Shown: piece by piece, positions 53,714-62,861 of the stretch | Layout of the letters: every line of letters begins with the position of its first letter | Numbering within the stretch: position 1 is the stretch's first letter | NCBI GenBank assembly: GCA_963776505.1 | Contig: CAVZNH010000063.1 | Span: 1-64,000, forward strand | Direction: 5' to 3' | Origin: JAMXLO01 sp963776505 | GTDB lineage: Bacteria; Pseudomonadota; Alphaproteobacteria; Acetobacterales; Acetobacteraceae | Length of the DNA stretch: 64,000 nt | Position numbers and translations under genes: made by a program | Notes under the pieces: model-generated | Databases searched by the model: none | What the model saw: the letters and a program-made list of their open reading frames with translations, nothing else | What the model was told of the DNA's origin: nothing

Positions 53714-54868
53714 TCAGCCGCGCTTGTCGATCGGCACAAACGGCACGTTTTCGGGGCCGATGTAGTTCGCTGTCGGGCGGATCAGCTTGTTGTCGATGCG
53801 TTGTTCGATGACGTGCGCGCCCCAGCCGGAGGTGCGCGCGATCACGAACAACGGCGTGAACATCGCGGTGGGCACACCGAGCATGTGGTACGAGATGGCG
53901 CTGAACCAGTCGAGATTGGCGAACATCTTCTTGGCGTCGGACATGGTCGCCTCGATCCGGTCGGCGACGTTGAACAGCTTCAGCGAGCCCGCGGCCTGCG
54001 ACAGACGCCGCGCGACCTCCTTGATGACCTTGTTGCGTGGATCGGCGATCGTATAGACGGCGTGGCCAAAGCCGATGATGACCTCGCGGTTGGCGACACG
54101 CTTGCGGATGTCGGCCTCCGCCTCATCAGGCGTGGCGTAGCGGCTTTGGATGTCGAACGACACCTCATTGGCGCCGCCATGCTTGGGCCCGCGCAGCGCG
54201 CCGATGCCGGCGGTGATCGCCGAATACATGTCCGCCCCGGTGCCGGCGACCACGCGGCAGGTGAAGGTCGAGGCGTTGAACTCGTGCTCGGCATATAAAA
54301 TCAAGGAGGTATGCATGGCGCGGACGAACATCTCGCTGGGCGGACGGCCGTGCAGCAGGTGCAGGAAGTGGCCGCCGATGCTGTCGTCATCGGTCTCCAC
54401 GTCGATCCGCTTGCCGTTGTGGGCGTAGTGGAACCAGTAGAGCAGCGCGGAGCCGAGACAGGCCATCAAGCGATCGGTGATGTCGCGTGCACCCGGCTGG
54501 TTCTGGTCCTCCTTCTCCGGCAGCGCGCAGCCGAGTGCGGAGACGGCGGTGCGCATCACGTCCATCGGATGCGAGGCGGGCGGCAAGGCCTCAAGCGCCT
54601 GCTTCAACGATGCGGGCAGGCCGCGCAGCGAACGCAGTTTCCCCTTGTAGGCAGCAAGTTCGGCGCGTGTGGGGAGCGCGCCGTGCACCAGGAGGTAGGC
54701 GATCTCCTCGAACTCGCAGGTCTCGGCGACGTCGAGGATGTCGTAACCGCGGTAGTGCAGGTCATTGCCGGTGCGTCCGACCGTACACAGCGCCGTGTTG
54801 CCGGCGGTGACGCCGGACAGGCCGACGCCTCTCTTTGCGCGGTTGGGAAGGGTGGCGGTGTCGCTCAT
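53714..54868 (-). CDS. prpC: 2-methylcitrate synthase / citrate synthase PrpC
   Basis: 384 residues, intact. The N-terminal LSGVTAGNTALCTVGRTGND then LHYRGYDI is typical of methylcitrate synthases. Catalytic His residues are in LRGPKHGGANEVSFD and GFGHAVYTIADPRNKVIKE, and the C-terminal part has YHMLGVPTAMFTPLFVIART. It condenses propionyl-CoA with oxaloacetate in the methylcitrate cycle; some members also act as citrate synthase. It follows prpD by about 75 bp. Confidence 0.92.
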   Translation of the reverse strand: MSDTATLPNRAKRGVGLSGVTAGNTALCTVGRTGNDLHYRGYDILDVAETCEFEEIAYLLVHGALPTRAELAAYKGKLRSLRGLPASLKQALEALPPASHPMDVMRTAVSALGCALPEKEDQNQPGARDITDRLMACLGSALLYWFHYAHNGKRIDVETDDDSIGGHFLHLLHGRPPSEMFVRAMHTSLILYAEHEFNASTFTCRVVAGTGADMYSAITAGIGALRGPKHGGANEVSFDIQSRYATPDEAEADIRKRVANREVIIGFGHAVYTIADPRNKVIKEVARRLSQAAGSLKLFNVADRIEATMSDAKKMFANLDWFSAISYHMLGVPTAMFTPLFVIARTSGWGAHVIEQRIDNKLIRPTANYIGPENVPFVPIDKRG

Positions 54869-54943
54869 GGGTGGTTGCTCCAGCGTGAAGGAAAGACGTG
54901 GATGATCGGCACGAGACAGCCATGACGATGGCGGCGGTCAGCT

Positions 54944-56443
54944 TCAGAATATCCCGGGCTTGCCGACAGCGAGCGCGCCGGCAGGCAGCGCGACGTTCAG
55001 CGTGTGCAGTTCGCCAGCCTTCAGCCGGGGCAGGTCTTGCGCGGCTTCCAGGAAGCGGTTCGCCTCGCGCGTCGAGATCACGCCATCTGTCAGCGTGGTG
55101 AACTTGCGGATGTAGTCGTCGCGTCCAAACGGCCTGGCGCCAAGCGGATGCGCGTTCGCCACCGCGAGCTCGTCCACGATACGGGTGCCATCCCGCATCA
55201 GCACCTCGACGCGTCCGCCGAACGCCTGCTCGGACGGATCGGTAGACAGATACCGGCGTTCCCACTCGGGATCCTCGCGCGTCTCGACCTTGTGCCAGAG
55301 CCGCACTGTGTCGGCACGGCCGGCGCGGCGCGGTGTGTAGCTGTTCACGTGGTGCCAGCGCCCGTCCTGCAAGGCGACGGCGAAGATGTACATGATCGAG
55401 TGGTCGAGCGTCTCGCGGCTCGCCTTCGGATCCATCTTCTGCGGGTCATTGGCACCGGTGCCGATCACTGCGTGGGTGTGGTGGCTGGTGTGGATGATAA
55501 TTTTCTCGATCTTCTCGAGGTCGGGGACCTGATCGCGCATCTTGAACGCCAGATCGATCAGTGCCTGCGACTGGTATTCGGCGCTGTGCTCCTTGGTGAA
55601 GCTGTCGAGGATGGCGCGCTTCGGCTCGCCTGCGACGGGCAGCGGCACGCGATAGAGCGCGTTGGGTCCATCCAGCAGCCAGGCGATCACTGAATCCTCG
55701 CCTTCATAGATCGGGCTTGGCGCGCCTTCGCCGCGCATGACGCGATCCACGGCCTCCACGGCGAGCTTGCCCGCATGCGCCGGTGCGTACGCCTTCCACG
55801 AGCTGATCTCGCCTTTGCGTGACTGACGCGTGGTGCAGCTTACATGCACGGCCTGCTGCACGGCCTGGTAGATCACCTCCTGCTTCAGACCGAGCAGCGT
55901 GCCGATCCCGGCTGCCTGGCCGGGGCAGAGATGGGTGATGTGGTCGATCTTGTGCTTGTGCAGCGAAATGGCGCGGACGAGGTCGATGTGGATTTCGTAG
56001 CCGGTGGCAAGGCCGCGGATCAGGTCGCGACCGGATTTCCCCATGGTCTGCGCCACCGCGAGGATCGGCGGAATGTTGTCGCCGGGATGCGAATAGTCCT
56101 GCGCCAGGAAGGTGTCGTGCATGTCGAGTTCGCGCACCGCTGTGCCGTTCGCCCAGGCGGCCCATTCGGGACTGACGCGCTTGGCCGCCGGCGCGCCGAA
56201 CACCGTGGCGGCATCCTTGCGGGGATGACCGAGCGCCATGTCGCGCGCGGTCACCACCGGATGGCGGTTGATCGCGCCGATGGCCACGGCGGCATTGTCG
56301 ATGATGCGGTTGACGATCATGGCGACGACATCGCGCTCCACCGGCACGCGGTCGGCGGCGACCGCAGCGATCTTCCAGGCGAGTTGATCCTCGCGTTTCA
56401 GGTTGTCCTTGGATGGGTGGACCTTCACGTCGTGCAGGATCAT
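54944..56443 (-). CDS. prpD: 2-methylcitrate dehydratase PrpD (MmgE/PrpD family)
   Basis: 499 residues from ATG 56443 (MILHDVKVHPSKDNLKREDQ). Family segments are NGTAVRELDMHDTFLAQDYS, HPGDNIPPILAVAQTMGK, ITHLCPGQAAGIGTLLGLKQ and SRKGEISSWKAYAPAHAGKL. It dehydrates 2-methylcitrate to 2-methyl-cis-aconitate. It is co-directional with prpC. No prpB (methylisocitrate lyase) is in the window. Divergent from the amidohydrolase gene, with a palindrome between the two starts. Confidence 0.93.
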   Translation of the reverse strand: MILHDVKVHPSKDNLKREDQLAWKIAAVAADRVPVERDVVAMIVNRIIDNAAVAIGAINRHPVVTARDMALGHPRKDAATVFGAPAAKRVSPEWAAWANGTAVRELDMHDTFLAQDYSHPGDNIPPILAVAQTMGKSGRDLIRGLATGYEIHIDLVRAISLHKHKIDHITHLCPGQAAGIGTLLGLKQEVIYQAVQQAVHVSCTTRQSRKGEISSWKAYAPAHAGKLAVEAVDRVMRGEGAPSPIYEGEDSVIAWLLDGPNALYRVPLPVAGEPKRAILDSFTKEHSAEYQSQALIDLAFKMRDQVPDLEKIEKIIIHTSHHTHAVIGTGANDPQKMDPKASRETLDHSIMYIFAVALQDGRWHHVNSYTPRRAGRADTVRLWHKVETREDPEWERRYLSTDPSEQAFGGRVEVLMRDGTRIVDELAVANAHPLGARPFGRDDYIRKFTTLTDGVISTREANRFLEAAQDLPRLKAGELHTLNVALPAGALAVGKPGIF

Positions 56444-56516
56444 GCGCTTCCTCCGCTGGTGTCCGTGTGCGATCCTTCGTAAGGTCAAGCGCACCGCATC
56501 GCAACTGAGTGCCAAG

Positions 56517-56535
56517 GACACTTATATATAGTGTC
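56517..56535. promoter_or_regulatory. Palindromic site between prpD and the divergent amidohydrolase gene
   Basis: GACACT-TATATAT-AGTGTC, with 6-bp perfect arms separated by 7 A/T bases. It lies in the shared upstream region of two divergent genes and overlaps the predicted GTG start of the plus-strand gene at 56531. Such a dyad would fit a GntR- or similar-type repressor operator; no regulator gene is adjacent. Confidence 0.4.
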
Positions 56536-57893
56536 AGCTCCATTCGACCGGGTGATCGTCGGCGAGGTAGTCACCAGCGACACCATCATCGCGCGCGGCT
56601 ACGTCGCTGTGCGCGGCGAAACGATCGCCGCGATCGGCGAGGGGACGCCGCCGCCAGCGGGCGAGACCATCGACCATTCCGGCAAGCTGATCCTGCCAGG
56701 GCTGGTCGATGGCCACATGCACACTTCGTCGTCCACCGGTTGGCCTGGCATCGAGACCGCGACGAAGAGCGCGGCAGCGGGTGGCGTCACCACGTGCGTG
56801 GATATGCCATACGACGTGCCGCGACCGGTGACCGATGCGGCGATCCTGGCCGACAAGATCGGCTGGGTGGAGCGCACCGCGCATGTCGACATGGCGCTGT
56901 ATGGCACCATCACCAAGACCGGCGGCGTCGGCGCAATTCCGGGTCTGGCGGCCGGAGGCATCTCGGCCTTCAAGCTGTCCACCTACGAGTATGACGCGGT
57001 GCGATTCCCGCGCATCGACCATCCGACGATGCTCGCCGCGTTCCGCGAGATCGCCAAGACCGGGCTGCCGGTGGCGATCCACAACGAGGATCAGGAGCTG
57101 GTGGAGATGCTGACCGCGCAGGCGCGCGCGGAGGGGCGCACCGAGCCGATCATGCATTGTCGCACGCGCCCGCCGCTGGCCGAGACGATGGCCGATCTCG
57201 AGATCTTCGAGATGGCGCTGGAAACCGGGGCGCATGTGCATATCGCGCATTCCTCGCTGTCGCGCGGGTTCGCGATCGCCGAGACGTTCCGCGGCATGGG
57301 TGCGCAGACCACCGGCGAGGCCTGCATCCAGTATCTCTGCATGACCGAGGACGACATCGTGCGGCTGGGCGGCAAGGGGAAATGCAATCCGCCGTTCCGC
57401 ACTGCCGAGGAGGTGGAGCGGATGTGGCAGTGCCTGACCGCGGGCAAGATCGCCTATGTCTCCACCGATCACGCGCCGTGGCCGATCGAACGGAAGACGC
57501 TGCCGGACATTTTTGCCAATGGTGCCGGGCTGACCGGAATGCAGAGTTTTGCGCCGCTGATGTTCTCGCTGCTCGAGGAGCGCGGGTTGTCGCCGACGCT
57601 GATGGCGACCTATTGCGCCGAGCGAAGCGCCAAGATGCACGGGCTGTGGCCGAGGAAGGGCGCGCTGCGGGTCGGCTCGGATGCGGATCTCTGCGTGTTG
57701 GAGCGGGGCGATTTCGTGTTCGACGAGGCTGCGATCCAGGATCGGCCGGAGATGCGCTGGTCGCCGTACCACGGACGGCCGCATGCGTGCGCGCGTCGCC
57801 GCGACGTATCTGCGCGGGGCGCTGATCTGGGATGGCGCGTCGGTGCTGGCCAAGCCGGGTATCGGGCGCTTCGTCCGGCGAGCGGCGCACTGA
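56531..57893 (+). CDS. Allantoinase/dihydropyrimidinase-type amidohydrolase (frameshifted)
   Basis: About 454 residues. Cyclic amidohydrolase with the binuclear zinc set: VDGHMHTSS (H-x-H), the carbamylated Lys in FKLSTYEYD, the His in VAIHNEDQELVEM and AHVHIAHSSLSRG, and the Asp in YVSTDHAPWPIE. NPPFRTAEEVERMW fits the allantoinase/dihydroorotase side. A shift near 57780 moves the last about 35 residues to a frame ending GASVLAKPGIGRFVRRAAH. The GTG start lies inside a palindrome and has a weak ribosome-binding site. The substrate is not fixed. Confidence 0.87.
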
Positions 57894-57921
57894 ACACTCG
57901 TCGCGTCATGGCCTACGCGCC

Positions 57922-58335
57922 ATGAGCGAGCTGTTTCGCCCGCGCCGTCGGCCGGTGTTGCGCTTCGTGCTGGCATCCAGCGTCTGCGCGATCCTGGTGT
58001 TCGCAGCCGTCACCGTGATCTGGCTGCGCCTGCACGTTGTGCCGCCGGATTGCGAAGACCCCGAGACGCTCGCGCTGGTGCGCCAGAGTCTGACCGGGCG
58101 CTTCAAGGTGCCGGCGAGCGTGACGATCGAGAATATCCAGACACACGCTGGCGGCTACGTTGCGTTCCGCTTCGCCTGCGAGGCCGATCTGCGCGGCATC
58201 GATCCCAACGAACTGCCGCCTGGCTCACCGGTGCCTGGCTCGGTGTACTATGTGAGCCGATTGACCGACGGCGGTCGGCGCCATGAAGTCACGGTCAGCA
58301 TCCAACCTCTGCTGATCCTGGAAAAGGTGCAGTGA
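57922..58335 (+). CDS. Hypothetical membrane-anchored protein
   Basis: 137 residues from ATG 57922. Basic N-terminus (MSELFRPRRRPVLRF), then one membrane segment (VLASSVCAILVFAAVTVIWL), then a periplasmic domain with CEDPETLALVRQSLTGRFKV and RFACEADLRGIDPNELPPGS. Two Cys residues in the periplasmic part could form a disulfide. I do not recognise the family. It converges on the cysteine synthase gene. Confidence 0.65.
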   Translation: MSELFRPRRRPVLRFVLASSVCAILVFAAVTVIWLRLHVVPPDCEDPETLALVRQSLTGRFKVPASVTIENIQTHAGGYVAFRFACEADLRGIDPNELPPGSPVPGSVYYVSRLTDGGRRHEVTVSIQPLLILEKVQ

Positions 58336-58345
58336 GATCGACGGA

Positions 58346-59352
58346 TTACGCGAGCCACTCCGGCACCGGCAGGTTCTTCGAGCGCAGGAACTCCGGATTG
58401 AACAGCTTCGACTGATAGCGCGAGCCGCCATCCGCCAGGATCGTCACCACGGTGTGGCCCGGTCCGAGCTGCTTCGCCACCCGCACCGCCGCCGCGATGT
58501 TGATGCCGGACGAGGTGCCGACCGACAGCCCCTCGTGGATCAGCACGTCGTAGATGTGCTGCCAGCGCCTCGCCGTCCGGGATGCGCTCCGCGTCATCGA
58601 TCGGCGCGCCTTCCATGTTGGCGGTCACGCGCGAGTTGCCGATGCCCTCGGTGATCGAGCTGCCCTCGATCTTCAGGTCGTTGTTCTTCACCCAGCCGTA
58701 CAGCCCGCTGCCCTCGCAATCCGCCAGCACGATGCGCACCTTCGGATTGCGCTGCCTTCAGCGCCATGGCGACGCCGGCCAGCGTGCCGCCGGTGCCGCA
58801 GGCGCAGGTGAAGGCATCGACCTTGCCGTCGGTCTGCTCCCAGATCTCCGGGCCGGTGTGGGTGCGGTGGCCTTCGCGGTTGGCCAGGTTGTCGAACTGG
58901 TTGGCCCACACCGCGCCGGTTTCCTCCGCCATGCGGCGCGAGACGTGCACGTAGTTGCCGGGATCGCGATACGGCTTCGCCGGCACCAGCCGCAGGTCGG
59001 CGCCGATCATGCGCAGGAAATCGATCTTCTCCTTGCTCTGCGTCTCCGGCATCACGATGACGCAGCGATAGCCGCGCGCATTGCCCACCAGCGTCAGGCC
59101 GATGCCGGTGTTGCCGGCGGTGCCTTCGACGATGGTGCCGCCCGGCTTCAGCGCGCCGCGCTTTTCGGCGTCGGCGATGATGTAGAGGCCGGCGCGATCC
59201 TTCACCGAGCCGCCCGGGTTCATGAACTCGGCCTTGCCGAGGATGGTGCAGCCGGTCGCCTCGGAGGCGCGGCGCAGCCGGATCAGCGGCGTCTGGCCGA
59301 TCGACGCGGCCAGGTCCTCTTGCCAGCGCGTACCGTGGTAGAGTTGGGTCAT
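58346..59352 (-). CDS. cysK: Cysteine synthase A (two frameshifts)
   Basis: About 336 residues. PLP-dependent O-acetylserine sulfhydrylase. The PLP lysine motif is NPGGSVKDRAGLYIIADAEK; the phosphate/substrate loops are EGTAGNTGIGLTLVGNARGY, CGTGGTLAGVAMALKAAQ and LSVGTSSGINIAAAVRVAKQ. Shifts near 58738 and 58565 divide it into three frames. ATG 59352, 59358 or 59364 may be the start. Its product uses sulfide, which fits the sulfate importer elsewhere in the window. Confidence 0.9.
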
Positions 59353-59382
59353 CGCCATCCTCATGCAGCGGGAGTTCCTGTC

Positions 59383-59794
59383 ATGGTCGAGAATGTGCCG
59401 CCCGGGCGGGTCTGGGAAGCCCTGCAGAATGACCCGAACGCGCAGCTCGTCGACGTGCGCACCGACGCGGAGTGGAATTTCGTCGGCGTGCCGGATCTGG
59501 TCGCCGCCGGCAAGCAGGCGGTGCTGGTCCCCTGGCAGGTGTATCCGACGATGCAGCGCAACGCCGCCTTCGCCGATCAACTGAAGGAGGCCGGGTTCAC
59601 CGCCGGAGCACCACATCTACTTCATCTGTCGCAGCGGCCAGCGCAGCCACGCCGCGGCCCAGGCGGCGCAGGCGGCCGGCTTCCCGAATGCCTACAACGT
59701 CGCCGACGGGTTCGAGGGCGCAGTGGACGCCGAAGGCCACCGCGGCGTTGCCACTGGCTGGAAGGCGGAGGGATTGCCCTGGCGGCAACGCTGA
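59383..59794 (+). CDS. Rhodanese-like sulfurtransferase (frameshifted)
   Basis: About 137 residues, single rhodanese domain. The N-terminal region is MVENVPPGRVWEALQNDPNA and LVDVRTDAEWNFVGVPDLVA. After a one-base shift near 59610 the active-site Cys loop is FICRSGQRSHAAAQAAQAAG, then NVADGFEGAVDAEGHRG. The start ATG 59383 has a GGGAG element upstream. It is divergent from cysteine synthase, suggesting a shared sulfur theme. Confidence 0.85.
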
Positions 59795-59862
59795 CGGTCC
59801 GGCGGCGCGCTCGCCAGATCATCCTACGGCCTGTGGTGCGTGACGGCCGCTTCGATTCAACG

Positions 59863-59980
59863 CGGAGAAGCGAAGGCGAGGCCCACGGAGGGCACGGAGA
59901 AAGTAAGCAATGGCGCTTCGCGCGAAGCGCCATAGCTTACTTTCTCCGTGCCCTCCGTGGGCCTCGCCTTACCTTCTCCG
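59863..59980. repeat. 118-bp near-perfect palindrome (MITE- or REP-like)
   Basis: Arms of 59 bp meeting at 59921/59922. The innermost 98 bp (59873-59970) pair with a single A/A mismatch (59909 with 59934). Two more mismatches (59871-59872 with 59971-59972) are followed by eight more matched bases (CGGAGAAG / CTTCTCCG). The centre GCTTCGCGCGAAGC is a perfect palindrome with no loop. The arms contain GGCCCACGGAGGGCACGGAG. As RNA this would be a very stable hairpin between the rhodanese and aldehyde dehydrogenase genes. Confidence 0.9.
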
Positions 59981-60109
59981 TGTTGGAAAAAGGCTGCCAC
60001 ACGCGCCATTGACCCAGATCAATGCAGGCTCCCTTGCATTCCGCCAATGAACGGCTCGTCAGACCGCCGCGCAAACGATGGCGCCGCGAGAACGACCAAG
60101 GAGATGCCG

Positions 60110-61631
60110 ATGCTTGACCAGACCCAGGACATGACCACGCAGCGAAGCAAACTGCGTGCACGCTACGACAACTTCATCAACGGCAAATGGCAGGCGCCGG
60201 TGAAGGGACGCTACTTCGTCGATCCCAGTCCGATCGACGGCACCAAACTGTGCGAAGTGGCGCGCTCCGACGCCGCGGATGTCGAGCGGGCACTGGACGC
60301 CGCGCACGCCGCACGCGATGCCTGGGGCCGCACCGCGCCGGCCGAACGGGCGCGCATGCTGAACAAGATCGCCGACCGGATCGAGGAGAATCTCGAACTG
60401 CTCGCCTACGCAGAGACGGTGGACAACGGCAAGCCGATCCGTGAGACGCGCAATGCCGATGTTCCACTGGCGGCCGACCATTTCCGCTACTTCGCCGGGT
60501 GCATCCGTGCCGAAGAAGGCTCGCTGGCGGAACTCGACAACGACACCGTCGCCTATCACTTCCGCGAACCGATGGGCGTGGTGGCGCAGATCATTCCCTG
60601 GAACTTTCCACTGTTGATGGCAGCATGGAAAATGGCGCCGGCGCTTGCCACCGGCAATTGCGTGGTGATCAAGCCCGCATCCGACACGCCGCTGAGCCTC
60701 GCGCTGCTGATGGACCTGATCGGCGACATCCTGCCACCTGGCGTGTTGAACGTGGTGAACGGTCACGGCTCCGAGGTCGGCGCGCCGCTCGCCTCCAGCC
60801 CGCGCATCGCCAAGGTAAGCTTCACCGGCGAGACCACGACCGGCCGGCAGATCATGCAGTACGCCGCCGATAACCTGATCCCCAGCACGATGGAGCTGGG
60901 CGGCAAGTCGCCGAACATCTTCATGGCCGACGTGATGGACGCCGATGACGCGTTCTTCGACAAGGCGTTGGAGGGATTTGCACTGTTCGCCTTCAACAAG
61001 GGCGAGGTGTGCACCTGTCCGTCGCGCGCGCTGGTGCAGGAGTCGATCTTCGATAAGTTCATGGAACGCGCCGTCGCACGCGTGGCGAACATCAGGATGG
61101 GGCACCCGCTCGATCCGGCCACCATGATGGGCGCGCAGGCCTCGCGCGGTCAGGTCGAGAAGATCCTGAACTACATCGAGGTGGGCAAGCAGGAGGGTGC
61201 GCGCCTCGCCACCGGAGGCGAGCAGGCGCATCTCGGCGGTGAACTGGAAAACGGCAACTACGTGAAGCCGACGGTGTTCGTCGGCCACAACAAGATGCGG
61301 ATCTTCCAGGAGGAAATCTTCGGGCCCGTGCTTTCGGTCGACAACGTTCAAGACAGTGGAGGATGCGATCGCGATCGGCAACGACACCATCTATGGCCTC
61401 GGCGCAGGCGTCTGGTCGCGCAATGGCACCGTGGCGTATCGCGTGGGGCGCGAGATCAAGGCGGGGCGCGTGTGGACCAACTGCTACCACATGTATCCGG
61501 CGCATGCGGCGTTCGGCGGCTACAAGCACTCAGGCTACGGCCGCGAGACACACAAGATGATCATGGACCACTACCAGCAGACCAAGAACCTGCTGGTCAG
61601 CTACAGCCCGAACGCGCTTGGCTTCTTCTGA
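60110..61631 (+). CDS. Aldehyde dehydrogenase, AldB/ExaC-type (frameshifted)
   Basis: About 508 residues. NAD-dependent oxidation of acetaldehyde or similar aldehydes. Marks are VVAQIIPWNFPLLMAAWKMA, STMELGGKSPNIFMADV (catalytic Glu region), FNKGEVCTCPSRALVQESIF (catalytic Cys) and EIFGPVLSVDNV. A shift near 61345 moves the last about 90 residues (MEDAIAIGNDTIYGLGAGVW onward) to another frame. Start ATG 60110, with AAGGAG 7 bases upstream, is favoured over ATG 60104. A DUF779 gene follows at once, a common pairing. Confidence 0.92.
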
Positions 61632-62028
61632 GCGCACAGCGACGCCGCCTCGGGTGCTGGTCACCGAGGCGGCCGCCAGGCTGGTGCGACAATTGCGGGA
61701 TCAATTCGGTCCGCTGCTGTTCCACCAGTCGGGCGGCTGCTGCGAGGGCAGCGCGCCGATGTGTCTCCGCCGCGGCGGCTTCCGCGTCGGAGCGCGCGAC
61801 GTTCTGCTTGGCTTGATCGCCGATTGTCCGTTCTACGTCAGCGCCGAGCAGTTCCCCTACTGGGCGCACAGCCAGCTCACCATCGACGTGGTGGCGGATG
61901 GCGGCGACAGCTTTTCTCTCGAGGCTGCCGAAGGCGTGCGCTTCATCACGCGCTCGCGGGTGTTTTCGGATGCAGAGATGGATGCTGTCGATGCGGCCGG
62001 CCCATCTCCTGTCGGCCCCAACGCCTGA
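61618..62028 (+). CDS. DUF779 family protein
   Basis: 136 residues from TTG 61618, overlapping the dehydrogenase stop; a later GTG at 61655 is an alternative. The conserved block FGPLLFHQSGGCCEGSAPMC is diagnostic of DUF779. Cys residues in GGCC and PMC may bind metal. The family is commonly encoded right after acetaldehyde dehydrogenases; function unproven. Confidence 0.88.
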   Translation: MASSERTATPPRVLVTEAAARLVRQLRDQFGPLLFHQSGGCCEGSAPMCLRRGGFRVGARDVLLGLIADCPFYVSAEQFPYWAHSQLTIDVVADGGDSFSLEAAEGVRFITRSRVFSDAEMDAVDAAGPSPVGPNA

Positions 62029-62029
62029 A

Positions 62030-62838
62030 CTACGCTACCGGCACGCCGACTTTGAGGCGCAGCACAACCATCCACGGGTAGCGGGTGTCCACGACCTGTC
62101 CGTCAGGTGTCGCGAGCTTGCCATCCGGGGTGACCGGTACGTGCTTCATGCGTCACTGCATCGTCGACGTTGCCGCCGACGACACCGATCTGACCCGGCG
62201 CCGACGTGTCCACCACGATGTCGCAATGCCCGGGGAAATGCCCTGCCGGCAGATCGCCATAGCGGAGATCGCGTGCGCTGCCGCGGCCGAGACAGATCAG
62301 ATCGCCTGGCTGCGGCGCGTACGCTTCGGGACGTTCGGCAATGACCAGCCAGCCCGACGTCCGGCCCGCTGCCATGTCCGCGGCGATGTCGATGTAATCG
62401 GAATGGCTGGCGGAATACGGGAACCGCGCACCGGCGCCGGCGATGCGCATGACGTAGGAGACGAACGCGGCCGACCAGGCGTAGGTGCCATCCTCGCTCG
62501 CCGGAAAAACGATACCATTCGCGTCGTGCTTGCCGGTCCAGCCTGCGTCCGGATCGCTGGCGTTCATCGCCAGCCACCAATACTCGCCGACGCGCTGCCA
62601 AAGCCCTTGCTGCCGCTCCGGCTTGTCCTCGGGTGTTGCCGGCCGATAGCTGCCGGGCGGATTGTCATCGACCGGCGAGCCGAACAGCCGCCATTCGCGC
62701 AGCGCGATCGCCACCACGGCAGCGCGCGAGATCGGCTCATACGGGATGCGCGCGAACGGCGGCACGTGCGAATCAGGCGGCGGACGTGGGCGCACAGGCG
62801 GACAGCAGAACGACAGCCAGCAGCGTAACAGCCCGCAT
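62030..62838 (-). CDS. DUF2272-type lipoprotein (two frameshifts)
   Basis: About 270 residues. The N-terminus MRAVTLLAVVLLSACAPTSA is a lipoprotein signal with lipobox LSAC; the frame shifts near 62775 to SHVPPFARIPYEPISRAAVV. The core has RVGEYWWLAMNASDPDAGWT, YAWSAAFVSYVMRIAGAGAR and GDLICLGRGSARDLRYG, typical of DUF2272, an NlpC/CHAP-like group. A second shift near 62145 leads to VPVTPDGKLATPDGQVVDTR. Envelope-associated peptidase or scaffold role is inferred. Confidence 0.82.
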
Positions 62839-62861
62839 CGACGTCGGCCCGCAGTGGGCGG

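Noticed and set aside
54311..54925. Open frame antisense to prpC
   Set aside because: Shadow; prpC is complete and conserved.
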